Shown in pieces: positions 7,922 through 16,495 of a stretch of 64,000 nucleotides of DNA (position 1 is its first letter; each line of letters opens with the position of its first letter). Below the pieces are notes generated by a model. That model had not been told where the DNA came from, ran no database searches, and saw only the letters and a program-made list of their open reading frames with translations. The stretch is from positions 1-64,000 of the forward strand of contig NZ_JOAG01000010.1 in assembly GCF_000725485.1 (NCBI RefSeq). Reading direction: 5' to 3'. This DNA is from Nonomuraea candida. GTDB lineage: Bacteria; Actinomycetota; Actinomycetes; Streptosporangiales; Streptosporangiaceae. A program made the position numbers and the translations under genes.

Positions 7922-10840
7922 GTGAACGAGATGGAGCAGGAGATGGTTCCAGTCTTGACGTACGGAATACTCGGTCCGCTGATCGTCCGTCGGGGGGAGA
8001 CGGACATTCCCGTCGCGGGGGTGCGGGACCGCACGGTGCTGGCCCGGCTGCTGCTCTCCCTCGGCGAGGCGGTGTCCAAGGACCAGCTGATCGACGCCCT
8101 GTACGGCGACTCGCCCCGCAAGACGGCCTCCACCCAGATCCACGGGGCCATCAAGCGCCTGCGCTTCCTCATGGGCGCCACCTCGATCGAGACCAACGCC
8201 GGCGGTTACGTCCTGGTGGCCCCGCCCGAGGCGCTGGACGCCTACATCTTCGAGCGGCTGGTCATCCTCGCCCGCACGGCGCTGCGCGCCGGCCGTACCG
8301 GCGACGCGGCCCGCGACCTGAACCGGGCGCTGGAGTTGTGGCGCGGCCCCGCCCTGACCGGTTTCGACGGCGAGATCTTCGCGACCGAGGCCCGCCGGTG
8401 GGAGGAGCTGCGCCTGGCGGCGGTGGAGGAGCGCGTGGAGGTCCAGCTCGAACTGGGCCGCTACACCGAGATGATCCCGGAGCTGCACCGGCTGACCGCC
8501 ATCCACCCGATGCGGGAGCGCTTCGCGGGCCAGCTCATGCTGGCGCTCTACCGCTCCCAGCGCACCACCGAGGCGCTGCGCACCTACAGCGACCTGCGCA
8601 ACCGGCTGGTGGACGAGCTGGGCGTGGACCCCTCGCCCGACCTGCAACACCTGTACGAGCAGATCCTCCAGCAGGACTCCGCGCTGCACCAGTCGCCCGA
8701 GCCCGCCTTCACCCCGCAGCAGCTCCCCGCCGGCCTGCCGACGATGATCGGCAGGGACGGCGAGCTGAAGCAGGCCATGATGGCGCTGACCCCGGCGCAG
8801 CGCAGGCACCTGCCGGTCGTCGTCATCCTCGGCAACGGCGGCGTCGGCAAGACGACCCTGGCGCTGGAGGTCGCGCACCTGCTCACCGACAACTATCCCG
8901 ACGGGCAGCTCTTCGCCAACCTGGGCGGCGCGAGCCCGCGCCCGGCCAAGCCGCACGACGTGCTCGGCCGGTTCCTGAGGTCGCTCGGCGTGAGCGGCCC
9001 GGCCATCCCCGCCGATCCGGAGGAGCGCTCGGAGCTGTTCCGCTCCCTGTCGGCGCGCAAGCGGCTGCTGCTCGTCCTGGACGACGCGGCCGACGCCCAG
9101 CAGATCGCGCCGCTGCTGCCCGGCAGCGCCGGATGCGCCGTGATCGTGACGAGCCGGGGCGACGCCCCCCAGTTCCACGGCGTCACCCTGATCGCGCTGC
9201 AGCCGTTCGACGGCGACGACGCCAGGGCACTGCTGGCCCAGAGCGCGGGGACCGAGCGCATGGCGGCCGAGCCGGAGGCCGTGGAGCAGGTCATCGAGCG
9301 CTGTCTGGGCCTGCCGCTGGCGCTGGCCATCGTCGGCTCCCGGCTCGCGGCCCGGCCCACCTGGCAGATCAGCAAGGTGGCCGCCAGGCTCACCGGCCGC
9401 CGGCGCATCCTGTCGGAGCTGCGCGAGGTCGAGCCGGTCCTGGAGTGGGCGTACGGGATGCTCGACGAGGAGAACCGCTCGCTGCTGCGCCGGCTCGGCC
9501 TGCTCGGCCAGCGGGGGGTGTCGGTCTGGATGGCGGCGGCGCTCGCCGACATCTCGCTGCCGGCCGCGGAGGAGCGCCTCGACCAGCTCGGCGAGGCGGG
9601 CTTTCTCTCTCCGACGGGGGTGCGCGGCTACGAGGGCATGACCTACACCTGCCATGACCTGGTGCTGGCGGTGGCGCACGACCGGGCGATGAAGGAGGAC
9701 TCGCCGCAGGAACGGTCGGCGGCGCTCGAACGCTCCTTCGGCGCGCTGCTCAGCATGAGCGACGCCGCCTACGTCGCCGTCCGCGGCGGTCACTGGGGCA
9801 TCGTGCGCGGCTCCGCGCGGCGCTGGCACCCTCCTGACCCCTGGCTCGAACGGCTGCCCTCGGGCTGGGCTCCGGCCTGGCTGGAGTCCCAGCCGGCGCG
9901 CATCTCGGCGGCGACGCAGCAGGCGGCGGAGCTGGGCGAGACGGAATACTGCTGGGAGCTGGCGCTGGCCCTGTTCCCGCTGCTGGAGTCCGGCGGCCAC
10001 TTCGAGGTGTGGCGCTCGATCACCGACTCCGCGCTGGCGGCGGCCCGGGGGGAGGGCGACGTGCGCGGCGAGGCGGCCATGCTCTACTCCCAGGGCCACC
10101 GGGCCACGATCCGCCACGACATGGGCGAGGCGCGGCACCTGCTCGAACGCTCCGCCGAGTTGTTCCGCCGGCTGGGGGACGCCGGGGGCGAGGGGCTGGC
10201 GCTGAGCGACCTGGCCGCCATCAGCAGGACCGGCGGCGACCTGCACGCGGCGGAGAAGACGTACGCGCGGGCGGCGACGCTGCTCGCCGAGGCGGGCGAC
10301 CGCGCGGGCGAGGCGGGGGCGGTGCACGGCATCGCCAAGATCTATCTGGACCGGCACGCGGACGGCACGGCGCGCATCTACCTGGGCAAGGCGCGGCTGC
10401 TCGTGCACGAGGCGGGGAACCTGGGGCTGGAGGCGCAGATCCTGCACAGCATGGCGGTGCTCGACGCGCATGCCGGGCATCTCGACACCGCCGAGCGGGG
10501 CTTCCAGCACGCGCTGCGTCTCATCCGCTCGCTGGACCACCACGTCGGGACGGCGTTCATCCTCATCGACCTGGGGACCCTGCAACTGGGGCGGGGTGAG
10601 CGTCACGCGGGGTTCCTCAATCTGCTGGAGGGGTGTGAGCTGGCGCAGATCGCCGGCGACCGGCGTACGGAGGCCAAGGCGAGGTACGCCTTGGCCTCGG
10701 AATATGTCAATTGCGGAGAAATGACGCTGGCAGCGGCCGAGTACGCGATGGCGGGGGAGTTGTACCGCGCGCTCGGCGACGAAGCGGGGGCGGCCCGCGT
10801 TCAGGAGGGTTCGGCGAAACTCGCACGGGCAGTGCCTTAG
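7922..10840 (+). CDS. SARP-type pathway regulator with NB-ARC and TPR domains (AfsR-like)
   Basis: This 972-residue regulator has an OmpR-like winged helix (about 10-95), a bacterial transcriptional activation domain (about 100-250, ending in LVDELGVDPSPDLQHLYEQIL) and an NB-ARC ATPase with Walker A GNGGVGKTT near residue 303 and Walker B LLLVLDDAAD near 382. TPR-like helical repeats run from about 620 to the end. Large SARPs of this type activate antibiotic clusters from direct repeats near -35 boxes. Its position at the left flank of the NRPS cluster suggests it is the cluster activator. GTG 7922 follows a GGGGG stretch; ATG 7943 with GGAGCAGGAG is a possible alternative start. Confidence 0.93.
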   Translation: MNEMEQEMVPVLTYGILGPLIVRRGETDIPVAGVRDRTVLARLLLSLGEAVSKDQLIDALYGDSPRKTASTQIHGAIKRLRFLMGATSIETNAGGYVLVAPPEALDAYIFERLVILARTALRAGRTGDAARDLNRALELWRGPALTGFDGEIFATEARRWEELRLAAVEERVEVQLELGRYTEMIPELHRLTAIHPMRERFAGQLMLALYRSQRTTEALRTYSDLRNRLVDELGVDPSPDLQHLYEQILQQDSALHQSPEPAFTPQQLPAGLPTMIGRDGELKQAMMALTPAQRRHLPVVVILGNGGVGKTTLALEVAHLLTDNYPDGQLFANLGGASPRPAKPHDVLGRFLRSLGVSGPAIPADPEERSELFRSLSARKRLLLVLDDAADAQQIAPLLPGSAGCAVIVTSRGDAPQFHGVTLIALQPFDGDDARALLAQSAGTERMAAEPEAVEQVIERCLGLPLALAIVGSRLAARPTWQISKVAARLTGRRRILSELREVEPVLEWAYGMLDEENRSLLRRLGLLGQRGVSVWMAAALADISLPAAEERLDQLGEAGFLSPTGVRGYEGMTYTCHDLVLAVAHDRAMKEDSPQERSAALERSFGALLSMSDAAYVAVRGGHWGIVRGSARRWHPPDPWLERLPSGWAPAWLESQPARISAATQQAAELGETEYCWELALALFPLLESGGHFEVWRSITDSALAAARGEGDVRGEAAMLYSQGHRATIRHDMGEARHLLERSAELFRRLGDAGGEGLALSDLAAISRTGGDLHAAEKTYARAATLLAEAGDRAGEAGAVHGIAKIYLDRHADGTARIYLGKARLLVHEAGNLGLEAQILHSMAVLDAHAGHLDTAERGFQHALRLIRSLDHHVGTAFILIDLGTLQLGRGERHAGFLNLLEGCELAQIAGDRRTEAKARYALASEYVNCGEMTLAAAEYAMAGELYRALGDEAGAARVQEGSAKLARAVP

Positions 10841-10850
10841 CGAAAGGGTG

Positions 10851-10982
10851 CTAGCACAGTCCCCATGGAGGGTCGGCCGGCACACATTGCGGGGTCGAGG
10901 CCGCTTGCGCCGCTACGGACGTGAGGCCCAGGACGCTGAAGAGAGCGATGAACGTGGCGGCAATGGCGTGTCTTGTTCTCAT
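10851..10982 (-). CDS. Small secreted peptide with two cysteines (43 residues)
   Basis: This is a short gene 12 bp downstream of the mppR-like stop and convergent with the SARP gene. It encodes an N-terminus MRTRHAI, a hydrophobic core (about residues 8-24), a signal-peptidase site VAAQA/AS and a mature peptide of about 16 residues ending CVPADPPWGLC, with cysteines at the last and eleventh-from-last positions that could form a disulfide loop. Codons AGA, ACA, ATT, CAA and GGA make it much less GC-rich at third positions than its neighbours. There is no good Shine-Dalgarno sequence, so expression would rely on coupling to the upstream gene. No family recognised. Confidence 0.5.
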   Translation of the reverse strand: MRTRHAIAATFIALFSVLGLTSVAAQAASTPQCVPADPPWGLC

Positions 10983-10994
10983 GGCTCTGATACT

Positions 10995-11834
10995 TCATGA
11001 GGCGACTACCTCTGCCCTATCCCTGCTCTGCCTCACCCGAGACAGCGCCTTGCCGTGGCACAACGTCTCGGCGTAGGAGAAGACGAAACCTCCTCCCACC
11101 TGCACCGGAGCGAGCGAGGCGAGATCACCGGGCAGGTCGTCGGCGAAGTGCAGGCTCGCCTCCCCCTCCCAGATCTCGCCGAACTCCACGTCCACGACCT
11201 CCGAGGCCACCAGTTGCGACATCGGCTTGTCCGACGGCACCCAGGCGGGGAAGTGCCTGGTGTGCACGAGCGGCACGGTGTGCAGCGCGGGCGGCTCGGC
11301 GGCCCGGCCGCCCAGGGTGACGCCGGCCTTGACGATGCGGGCGCCGTACTGGGAGGCGATCCCGTGGAAGACGCCGCCGGTCACCAGGTGGGGGCCGGTG
11401 CGGCCGACGGCCTTGGGATGGGTCAGGTGCACGGCGCCGAACTGCTTGGGCATGCCCTGGATCCAGCCGCGGGCCATCGGGATGGCCCCGTCGACCCAGG
11501 CGTACGGGCAGCGCGCCATCGGGCGGCCCTCCGCCGTGCAGGCGAGCAGGATGAGGAACTCGTTGAACTGGTTGCGCTCGGGGTCGTCGGCCTCCTCTTC
11601 GCTCTCCGAGCGCCAGTGCCAGTGGGCGAAGATGGCGGCGGCGGCCCCCGGGTCCGGCGCGGGTTCCACCCCGGGCGGAAGGAAGGCCGCCACCGCGGCG
11701 GGATCGGCACGGTACTCAACCATGATCACGTCTCCCGAGAAGTGCCAGGGAGGCGGGCTGACCATGGCCGCTTGCCCCGAGGGTGACAGCGGAAGGCTGT
11801 ACCCACGGGGTCCAGTCGGATCTGTCAGGTCCAT
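10995..11834 (-). CDS. mppR: Enduracididine biosynthesis enzyme, acetoacetate-decarboxylase superfamily (MppR-like)
   Basis: This 279-residue member of the acetoacetate decarboxylase-like superfamily has the PPPWHFSGDV motif near residue 27 and GMPKQFGAVHLT, whose lysine corresponds to the Schiff-base lysine of the family. In the mannopeptimycin pathway MppR uses this lysine to cyclise or dehydrate the 2-ketoarginine-derived 4-hydroxy keto acid to the cyclic 2-ketoenduracididine. The start ATG at 11834 lies inside the mppQ-like 3' end (10-bp overlap), so the genes are translationally coupled. The match rests on motifs and on the P-Q-R gene order; no alignment score was computed. Confidence 0.88.
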   Translation of the reverse strand: MDLTDPTGPRGYSLPLSPSGQAAMVSPPPWHFSGDVIMVEYRADPAAVAAFLPPGVEPAPDPGAAAAIFAHWHWRSESEEEADDPERNQFNEFLILLACTAEGRPMARCPYAWVDGAIPMARGWIQGMPKQFGAVHLTHPKAVGRTGPHLVTGGVFHGIASQYGARIVKAGVTLGGRAAEPPALHTVPLVHTRHFPAWVPSDKPMSQLVASEVVDVEFGEIWEGEASLHFADDLPGDLASLAPVQVGGGFVFSYAETLCHGKALSRVRQSRDRAEVVAS

Positions 11835-13021
11835 AGCTGCATCCGATCTGTCGGGTTCCAGGCCGCGGCCAGCCTGTGCGCCGCGGCCGCCAATCTGCGG
11901 GGCGAGTTGAAGCTGAAGGCCAGCCGGATCGCGGGGGTCGCGGTCCTGCCGAACCGGGAGCCCGGCAGGACCCTGACACCCGCGTCCCGCGCCCTGGTCA
12001 CCAGCGCCTGCTCGTCGTGCCCGCCCGCCGCGTTCAGCCAGAGGAAGAACCCGCCCCCCGGCCGGTCGAACGTGAACTCCTCGCCCAGGTTGGCGCGCAG
12101 GGTGTCCACGAGGGCGTCCCGCCGGGCTCGCAGGCAGGATCTGAGCCAGTTGACGTGCTGGTCGTAGGCGCCGCTCACCAGCAGCACGGTCACCGCGAGC
12201 GAGGCCAGGTGGTTCGGGGAGCCGCCGCTGGTGAACACTCCGTGCGCCTGGATCCTGGCCACCGTCTCCGGATCGGCCGCCAGCCAGCCGAGGCGCAGGC
12301 CGGGGGCCAGGGACTTGGAGAAGGAGCCCAGCCGGATCACCCCGCGGTATCCGGACAGGGCGGCCAGCGGGTCGGTCCGGCCGCTTCTGCTCATGGCCAG
12401 CTCCGCGTACGCGTCGTCCTCGACGATCACCGCCCCGTGCCGGCCGGCCACTTTGAGGAGCTCGCGCCGCCGGGCGGACGGCACGAGCATCCCCGTCGGG
12501 TTGTGGAAGGTCGGATTGAGGTAGACCAGCGCCCGGCTCCCCCCGGCCGCGCCGAGCTCCCGGTCCAGCTCCTCCGGCACCATGCCGGCGGAGTCCATGG
12601 GGACGGCCCGCAGGCGCAGGCCGCTGTCGGCGAGGATGGCGTGGCCGAGGTCGTAGCCGACCTGTTCGACGAGCGCGAGGTCGCCCCGCCGGAACAGGAT
12701 GGCCGCGATCAGGTGGAGCGCGTGTGACGTGCCGGCGGTCACCATGAGGTGGTCGGGCGTGCACGGAGGGCCGAGGCGGTCGGCGAGCAGGGTCCGCAGC
12801 GGCAGCGCCCCCGCGTCCGGGCCGTAGCTGAGCGCGGCCGAGCCGAACTCGGACAGCGCGTCGGCGTAGGCCCGGCGGAGGAGGTCGACCGGCAGCAGCG
12901 GCGGCTCCAGGTAGCCCGGGCCGAGGTCGAACATCCCCGGCGGGGCCACCTGCTGCACGACGTCCGGGTACCACCGCCTGCCGTGGGACAGCGACCCGGC
13001 CACCTCCTCGGCCATGACCAT
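11825..13021 (-). CDS. mppQ: PLP-dependent aminotransferase of enduracididine biosynthesis (MppQ-like)
   Basis: This 398-residue fold-type I aminotransferase of the MocR/2-aminoadipate type, without a DNA-binding domain, has the PLP lysine in SFSKSLAPGLRLGW, the NPTFHNPTG motif, the PLP-contacting VEDDAY segment and a terminal substrate-binding Arg in IRLAFSF. MppQ-type enzymes transaminate 2-ketoenduracididine to L-enduracididine, the last step of the pathway. Its ATG overlaps the stop of the mppP-like gene (TGATG), and its end overlaps the mppR-like start, so the three genes form one tight operon. Confidence 0.9.
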   Translation of the reverse strand: MVMAEEVAGSLSHGRRWYPDVVQQVAPPGMFDLGPGYLEPPLLPVDLLRRAYADALSEFGSAALSYGPDAGALPLRTLLADRLGPPCTPDHLMVTAGTSHALHLIAAILFRRGDLALVEQVGYDLGHAILADSGLRLRAVPMDSAGMVPEELDRELGAAGGSRALVYLNPTFHNPTGMLVPSARRRELLKVAGRHGAVIVEDDAYAELAMSRSGRTDPLAALSGYRGVIRLGSFSKSLAPGLRLGWLAADPETVARIQAHGVFTSGGSPNHLASLAVTVLLVSGAYDQHVNWLRSCLRARRDALVDTLRANLGEEFTFDRPGGGFFLWLNAAGGHDEQALVTRARDAGVRVLPGSRFGRTATPAIRLAFSFNSPRRLAAAAHRLAAAWNPTDRMQLWT

Positions 13022-14163
13022 CACATCTCTGCCAGCACGGTCCGCAAGGTCGCCGCGCCCACCGCGAGCGCCGCCGGCGGCCTGGCCAGGGCGATGCGCA
13101 GGATGCCCTCGCCCCGGGCGGGGTCGGCCCAGAAGAACTTCTGGCAGGGCAGGGCGAACACGTTGTGCTCGCTCAGCGCCGTCCAGGCGGCCAGGTTGGA
13201 GCGTGACCCGATGCCGACCCGTTCGACGCTGGCGCGCGAGTCCGGGTCGAGGAACTCGATCTCGGGCAGGTCGGCCAGCGCCGCGCGCACCAGCGCCCGG
13301 TTGCCGGCGATGAAGTCGTGCAGCTCGGCCAGGCCGCCGCCCGCGGCGTCCTCGGCGAAGCGCCGCACCATCGACATCACCAGCGGCGACACGCCGAGCA
13401 GGATGTCGGAGTAGACCTTCTCCACCGGCAGGCCGACGTTCTCCGACGAGACCAGCCAGCCGATCTTGAGCTCCAGCGTGGGCCACAGCTTGCCGGTGTC
13501 CTCGATGACGACCCAGCGGCACCCGCTCTCCTCCAGCACGGCGTAGTGGTCGTAGTGGGCGCGGGTGTCGAACCCGCGGAAACACGTGTCCAGCGCCAGG
13601 ACGACGTCGTAGTTGGCGCACTGCGCCGCCAGGACGCGCAGCCGCTCCTCCGAGATCACGCGGCCGGTCGGGTTGTTGGGCGTCGTGACGAAGATGGCGC
13701 CGACCTGCGTCATCAGGTAGGGGTCGAGGTCCCCTTCGTGCAGGACCTCCTCCTCGACGGGAATGAGCCGCAGGCCCACTCCGCGCAGGATGTCGGGGAT
13801 GTTGTCGAAGGTGGGATGGATCAGCCCGATGGCGTCGCTCGTGCCGGCCACCGACCTGGCGAAGATCTCCATGGCCACCGACGAGGAGTAGCAGGGCAGC
13901 ACCCGCCCCTCACCTCGCGGGTAGCTGTGCTGGCCGAACAGGCCGAAGAAGGCGCTGCGGGAATCCGCCTCCACCTCGCTCACCGGCCGCTTGATGGCGT
14001 CGGCCCACAGGGAGGGCAGCTCCTCGATGATCCTCGACTGGCTGGGGGTGAGCTCCTGACGAGCGTGGCCGTCGCTCAGGTTGAGCGGACTGTTCAGGGC
14101 CAGAAACTCGTACTGGGTGAGATTCCCTATCTCGATCACCGGCGGATTCTGTATCACGGTCAT
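13021..14163 (-). CDS. mppP: PLP-dependent L-arginine gamma-hydroxylase/oxidase (MppP-like)
   Basis: This 380-residue fold-type I PLP enzyme closely follows MppP. It has the N-terminal YEFLALNSPLN...DGHARQ segment holding the Glu and His of the substrate lid (E19 and H33 here), CYSSSV, TTPNNPTG, ALDTCFRGF and the PLP lysine in IEDTGKLWPT (K225). MppP uses O2 and PLP alone to convert L-arginine into 4-hydroxy-2-ketoarginine, the committed step to enduracididine. GAGGTG precedes the ATG. It is the first gene of the P-Q-R operon and is divergent from the type II thioesterase, so both promoters lie in 14164-14373. Confidence 0.93.
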   Translation of the reverse strand: MTVIQNPPVIEIGNLTQYEFLALNSPLNLSDGHARQELTPSQSRIIEELPSLWADAIKRPVSEVEADSRSAFFGLFGQHSYPRGEGRVLPCYSSSVAMEIFARSVAGTSDAIGLIHPTFDNIPDILRGVGLRLIPVEEEVLHEGDLDPYLMTQVGAIFVTTPNNPTGRVISEERLRVLAAQCANYDVVLALDTCFRGFDTRAHYDHYAVLEESGCRWVVIEDTGKLWPTLELKIGWLVSSENVGLPVEKVYSDILLGVSPLVMSMVRRFAEDAAGGGLAELHDFIAGNRALVRAALADLPEIEFLDPDSRASVERVGIGSRSNLAAWTALSEHNVFALPCQKFFWADPARGEGILRIALARPPAALAVGAATLRTVLAEM

Positions 14164-14373
14164 AAAGCACCTCGCTCAGCAGGGGGAATAACATTGATAA
14201 TAGCCCTGGGAACGACCTCCGCAAGGGGCCTGAAATAGCGACCTGCATGTTTTCCATATAATTCAAGAATGTCGATCCGCAGCGCCTGATCAGGCGAAGC
14301 TAATACCTTGCGACCTGCGGATTCTCTCGCGCACGGGCGCGCTCCGCGACAATTCCGACCGGGAGGTGGACCG
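14164..14373. promoter_or_regulatory. Divergent promoter region between mppP-like and thioesterase genes
   Basis: This 210-bp region is relatively AT-rich and holds a consensus -10 hexamer TATAAT at 14257-14262 reading right. No matching -35 is evident, which suits an activator-dependent (SARP) promoter. GGGAGGTGG at 14361 serves the thioesterase start. Confidence 0.5.
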
Positions 14374-15183
14374 ATGACCGGCACAGCCAGGAGCCGAGCC
14401 CCGAAAATGACCACGATCAGCGGCTGGGACGTCCGCTGGGACATTGTCGAGGAGCCGCGGATGCGGCTTTTCTGCGCACCCCACGCCGGCGGCGGCGCGG
14501 GCGTCTACCGGGCCTGGGCGCAATTGCTGGCGCCCGAGATCGAGGTGGTCGCCATCCGGCTGCCGGGCCGCGAGATGCGCTACGGCGAGACCCCGCGCAC
14601 CTCGACCGAGCAGCTCGTGCCCGAGCTGGTGCGCGGGGTCGCGCCGCTGCTGGACCGGCCGCACGCCTGGTTCGGCCACAGCATGGGGGCGCTCATCGCC
14701 TTCGAGAGCTGCCGGTGGATCCGGCGCGCGGGGCTGCCCGAGCCGGCCAGGCTGCTCGTCTCCGGCCGCTCGGCCCCCCAGCTCCCCCTCCGCGGGCGGC
14801 CGGTGCACGACGCCCCGACGCCCGAGCTGGTGCGGTGGCTGCGCGTGACCGGCGGCACCCCTCCCGAGCTGCTCGACGACCCGGCCCTGTTCGAGGCCCT
14901 GCTGCCGATGCTGCGCGCCGACATGACCGTCGCCGAGACCTACCGCTACCGCCCCGAGCCGCCGCTGTCCTGCCCGATGTCGATCTACGGCGGCAGCGAC
15001 GACGAGTACGCCACCCCCGAGGAGCTGCGGCCCTGGGAGCGGCAGACCACCGGCGAGTGCCGGCTGCGCCTCTTCCAGGGCGGCCACTTCTTCATCCATG
15101 ACATGAAGGAGCAGATCCTCCCCGTGCTCGGGGAGGATCTGCTGGAGCCGACTAGCCATGCCGCCGGGCCAGCCGCCCGGTGA
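14374..15183 (+). CDS. Type II thioesterase of the NRPS cluster
   Basis: This 269-residue alpha/beta hydrolase of the GrsT/RifR type has LFCAPHAGGGAGVYRAWA near the N-terminus, IRLPGREMRYGE, the nucleophile elbow GHSMGA and the catalytic His in GGHFFIHD. Stand-alone type II thioesterases clear misprimed or stalled acyl groups from carrier proteins. ATG 14374 has a strong GGGAGG box; an earlier in-frame start has none. Its 3' end overlaps the convergent hydrolase gene by 32 bp. Confidence 0.92.
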   Translation: MTGTARSRAPKMTTISGWDVRWDIVEEPRMRLFCAPHAGGGAGVYRAWAQLLAPEIEVVAIRLPGREMRYGETPRTSTEQLVPELVRGVAPLLDRPHAWFGHSMGALIAFESCRWIRRAGLPEPARLLVSGRSAPQLPLRGRPVHDAPTPELVRWLRVTGGTPPELLDDPALFEALLPMLRADMTVAETYRYRPEPPLSCPMSIYGGSDDEYATPEELRPWERQTTGECRLRLFQGGHFFIHDMKEQILPVLGEDLLEPTSHAAGPAAR

Positions 15184-16486
15184 TCTGCACCAGCTCGACC
15201 GTCCCCGAGCCGGGGTCGCGCAGGAAGCGGCCGACGTAGGGCATCGAGCCGGCGTCCGAGCCCTCCGTGGTGAAGCGCAGGTCCTCGAAGCAGCGCAGCC
15301 GCCAGCGCGGTCCCGGCCCGACGGACAGGTACAACTCGCCGCCCGACGCCTCGACGGCGCAGGTCCAGGAGCCGTTGGCGTAGCGGCCCGCGCATCCGTC
15401 CTTCGCGGGCGAGCCGGCCGGCAGGGGCGTTCCCCCGCCGGTCAGCGCGCCCAGGGGGTAGTGGCCGACGTCCACGCCCGCCGCGCGCAGCTCCGCGACC
15501 ACGGCCTCCCACAGGACGGCCCCGTTGCCGCCGTTGGTGGTCAGCGCGACCGCCGTCCCGGTCTCCGGCTGCACCCTCAGGTGGCACCAGGCGCCGTCGC
15601 CGGTGCCGTCGTGGCCGAACCAGGTGCCCGACGCCGTGCCGTACAGGGACCAGCCCAGGCCCCAGCCGTCCGCCAGGCCGAACGCGCCCGCGGGCAGGCC
15701 GCCGAGCTGGTCGCGGCGCATCTCCGCGGCGCTCTCCCCGTCCAGCAGGCCGGGCCCCTCGTGGCCGGGCAGGTGCAGCGCGGCGAAGGCGAGCAGGTCG
15801 GCCGCGCTGCCCGCCAGCCCCGCCACCGGCTCCTCCAGCGCCGTCACCGACTGCTCGGCGATCGGCAGCGCCGCCCCGTCCGGCCGCACGACGTGGCCGT
15901 CGGCGGCCGGCCGGGCGCCGGCCTGCTCCGCCGCCCGCCGGGCGCCGACCGCGAACAGCGGCTCGATGCCCAGCGGACGCAGCAGGAACGACTCCACGGC
16001 CGCCCGCCAGCTCATCCCGGTGACGTCCTCGACGAGGTGCGCCACCAGTAGGTATCCGGCGTTGGAGTAGGAGAAGGCGGAGCCGGGCGGGTGCACCGCC
16101 GCGGCGGACTCCTCCGCCCACCGGCGGCGGGTCAGGCCCGCCGCCGACTCCTCCACGTTGGCAGGCAGCCCGGCCGTGTGGCTGAGGAGCTGCCGCAGGG
16201 TCACCCGCCCCGCCCCGGGCCGGAGCCCGGGGAGGCAGGCCGACACCGGCTCGTCGAGCTCCAGGTCGCCGTCGGCGGCCAGCATCATCGCCAGCGTGGC
16301 GGTGAACGGCTTGGTGAGCGAGCCGAGCGGGAACGCCGTCCCGCCGGTCACCGGCCGGCCGGCGCCGGCGCTCTCCTCACCCGCCTCGGCGGTGTACGTA
16401 CGCCCCTGCCACCGCAGGGCGAGCTGCGCTCCCGGGACACGGTGGCGCCGCAGCAGGGGCGCCAGCCGTGCGATCACATCGTCCAC
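15152..16486 (-). CDS. Penicillin-binding-protein-type thioesterase/cyclase (SurE/MppK-like) for trans release
   Basis: This 444-residue serine hydrolase of the class C beta-lactamase/PBP fold has SxxK as SLTK (S56, K59), YSN (Y140-N142) and HDG (H292-G294), followed by a C-terminal lipocalin-like beta domain (about 350-444). There is no signal peptide. Enzymes of this kind (SurE and relatives) offload D-terminated peptides from NRPS lines that lack a TE domain and macrocyclise them head to tail. Here the gene starts (GTG) 9 bp after the NRPS gene that ends in an epimerase domain, exactly the expected context. Hydrolysis instead of cyclisation cannot be excluded. Confidence 0.88.
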   Translation of the reverse strand: MDDVIARLAPLLRRHRVPGAQLALRWQGRTYTAEAGEESAGAGRPVTGGTAFPLGSLTKPFTATLAMMLAADGDLELDEPVSACLPGLRPGAGRVTLRQLLSHTAGLPANVEESAAGLTRRRWAEESAAAVHPPGSAFSYSNAGYLLVAHLVEDVTGMSWRAAVESFLLRPLGIEPLFAVGARRAAEQAGARPAADGHVVRPDGAALPIAEQSVTALEEPVAGLAGSAADLLAFAALHLPGHEGPGLLDGESAAEMRRDQLGGLPAGAFGLADGWGLGWSLYGTASGTWFGHDGTGDGAWCHLRVQPETGTAVALTTNGGNGAVLWEAVVAELRAAGVDVGHYPLGALTGGGTPLPAGSPAKDGCAGRYANGSWTCAVEASGGELYLSVGPGPRWRLRCFEDLRFTTEGSDAGSMPYVGRFLRDPGSGTVELVQITGRLARRHG

Positions 16487-16495
16487 GTGCGGGCC

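Noticed and set aside
11835..12974. Reading the mppR-like frame as a 659-residue protein extending over the mppQ-like gene
   Set aside because: The N-terminal part is the shifted frame of the aminotransferase gene; the family N-terminus begins at 11834.
10995..14163. Assignment of the P-Q-R genes to capreomycidine (viomycin/capreomycin) biosynthesis
   Set aside because: That route uses VioC- and VioD-type enzymes; here the MppP E/H/K residues and an acetoacetate-decarboxylase-like MppR are present, which are specific to enduracididine.
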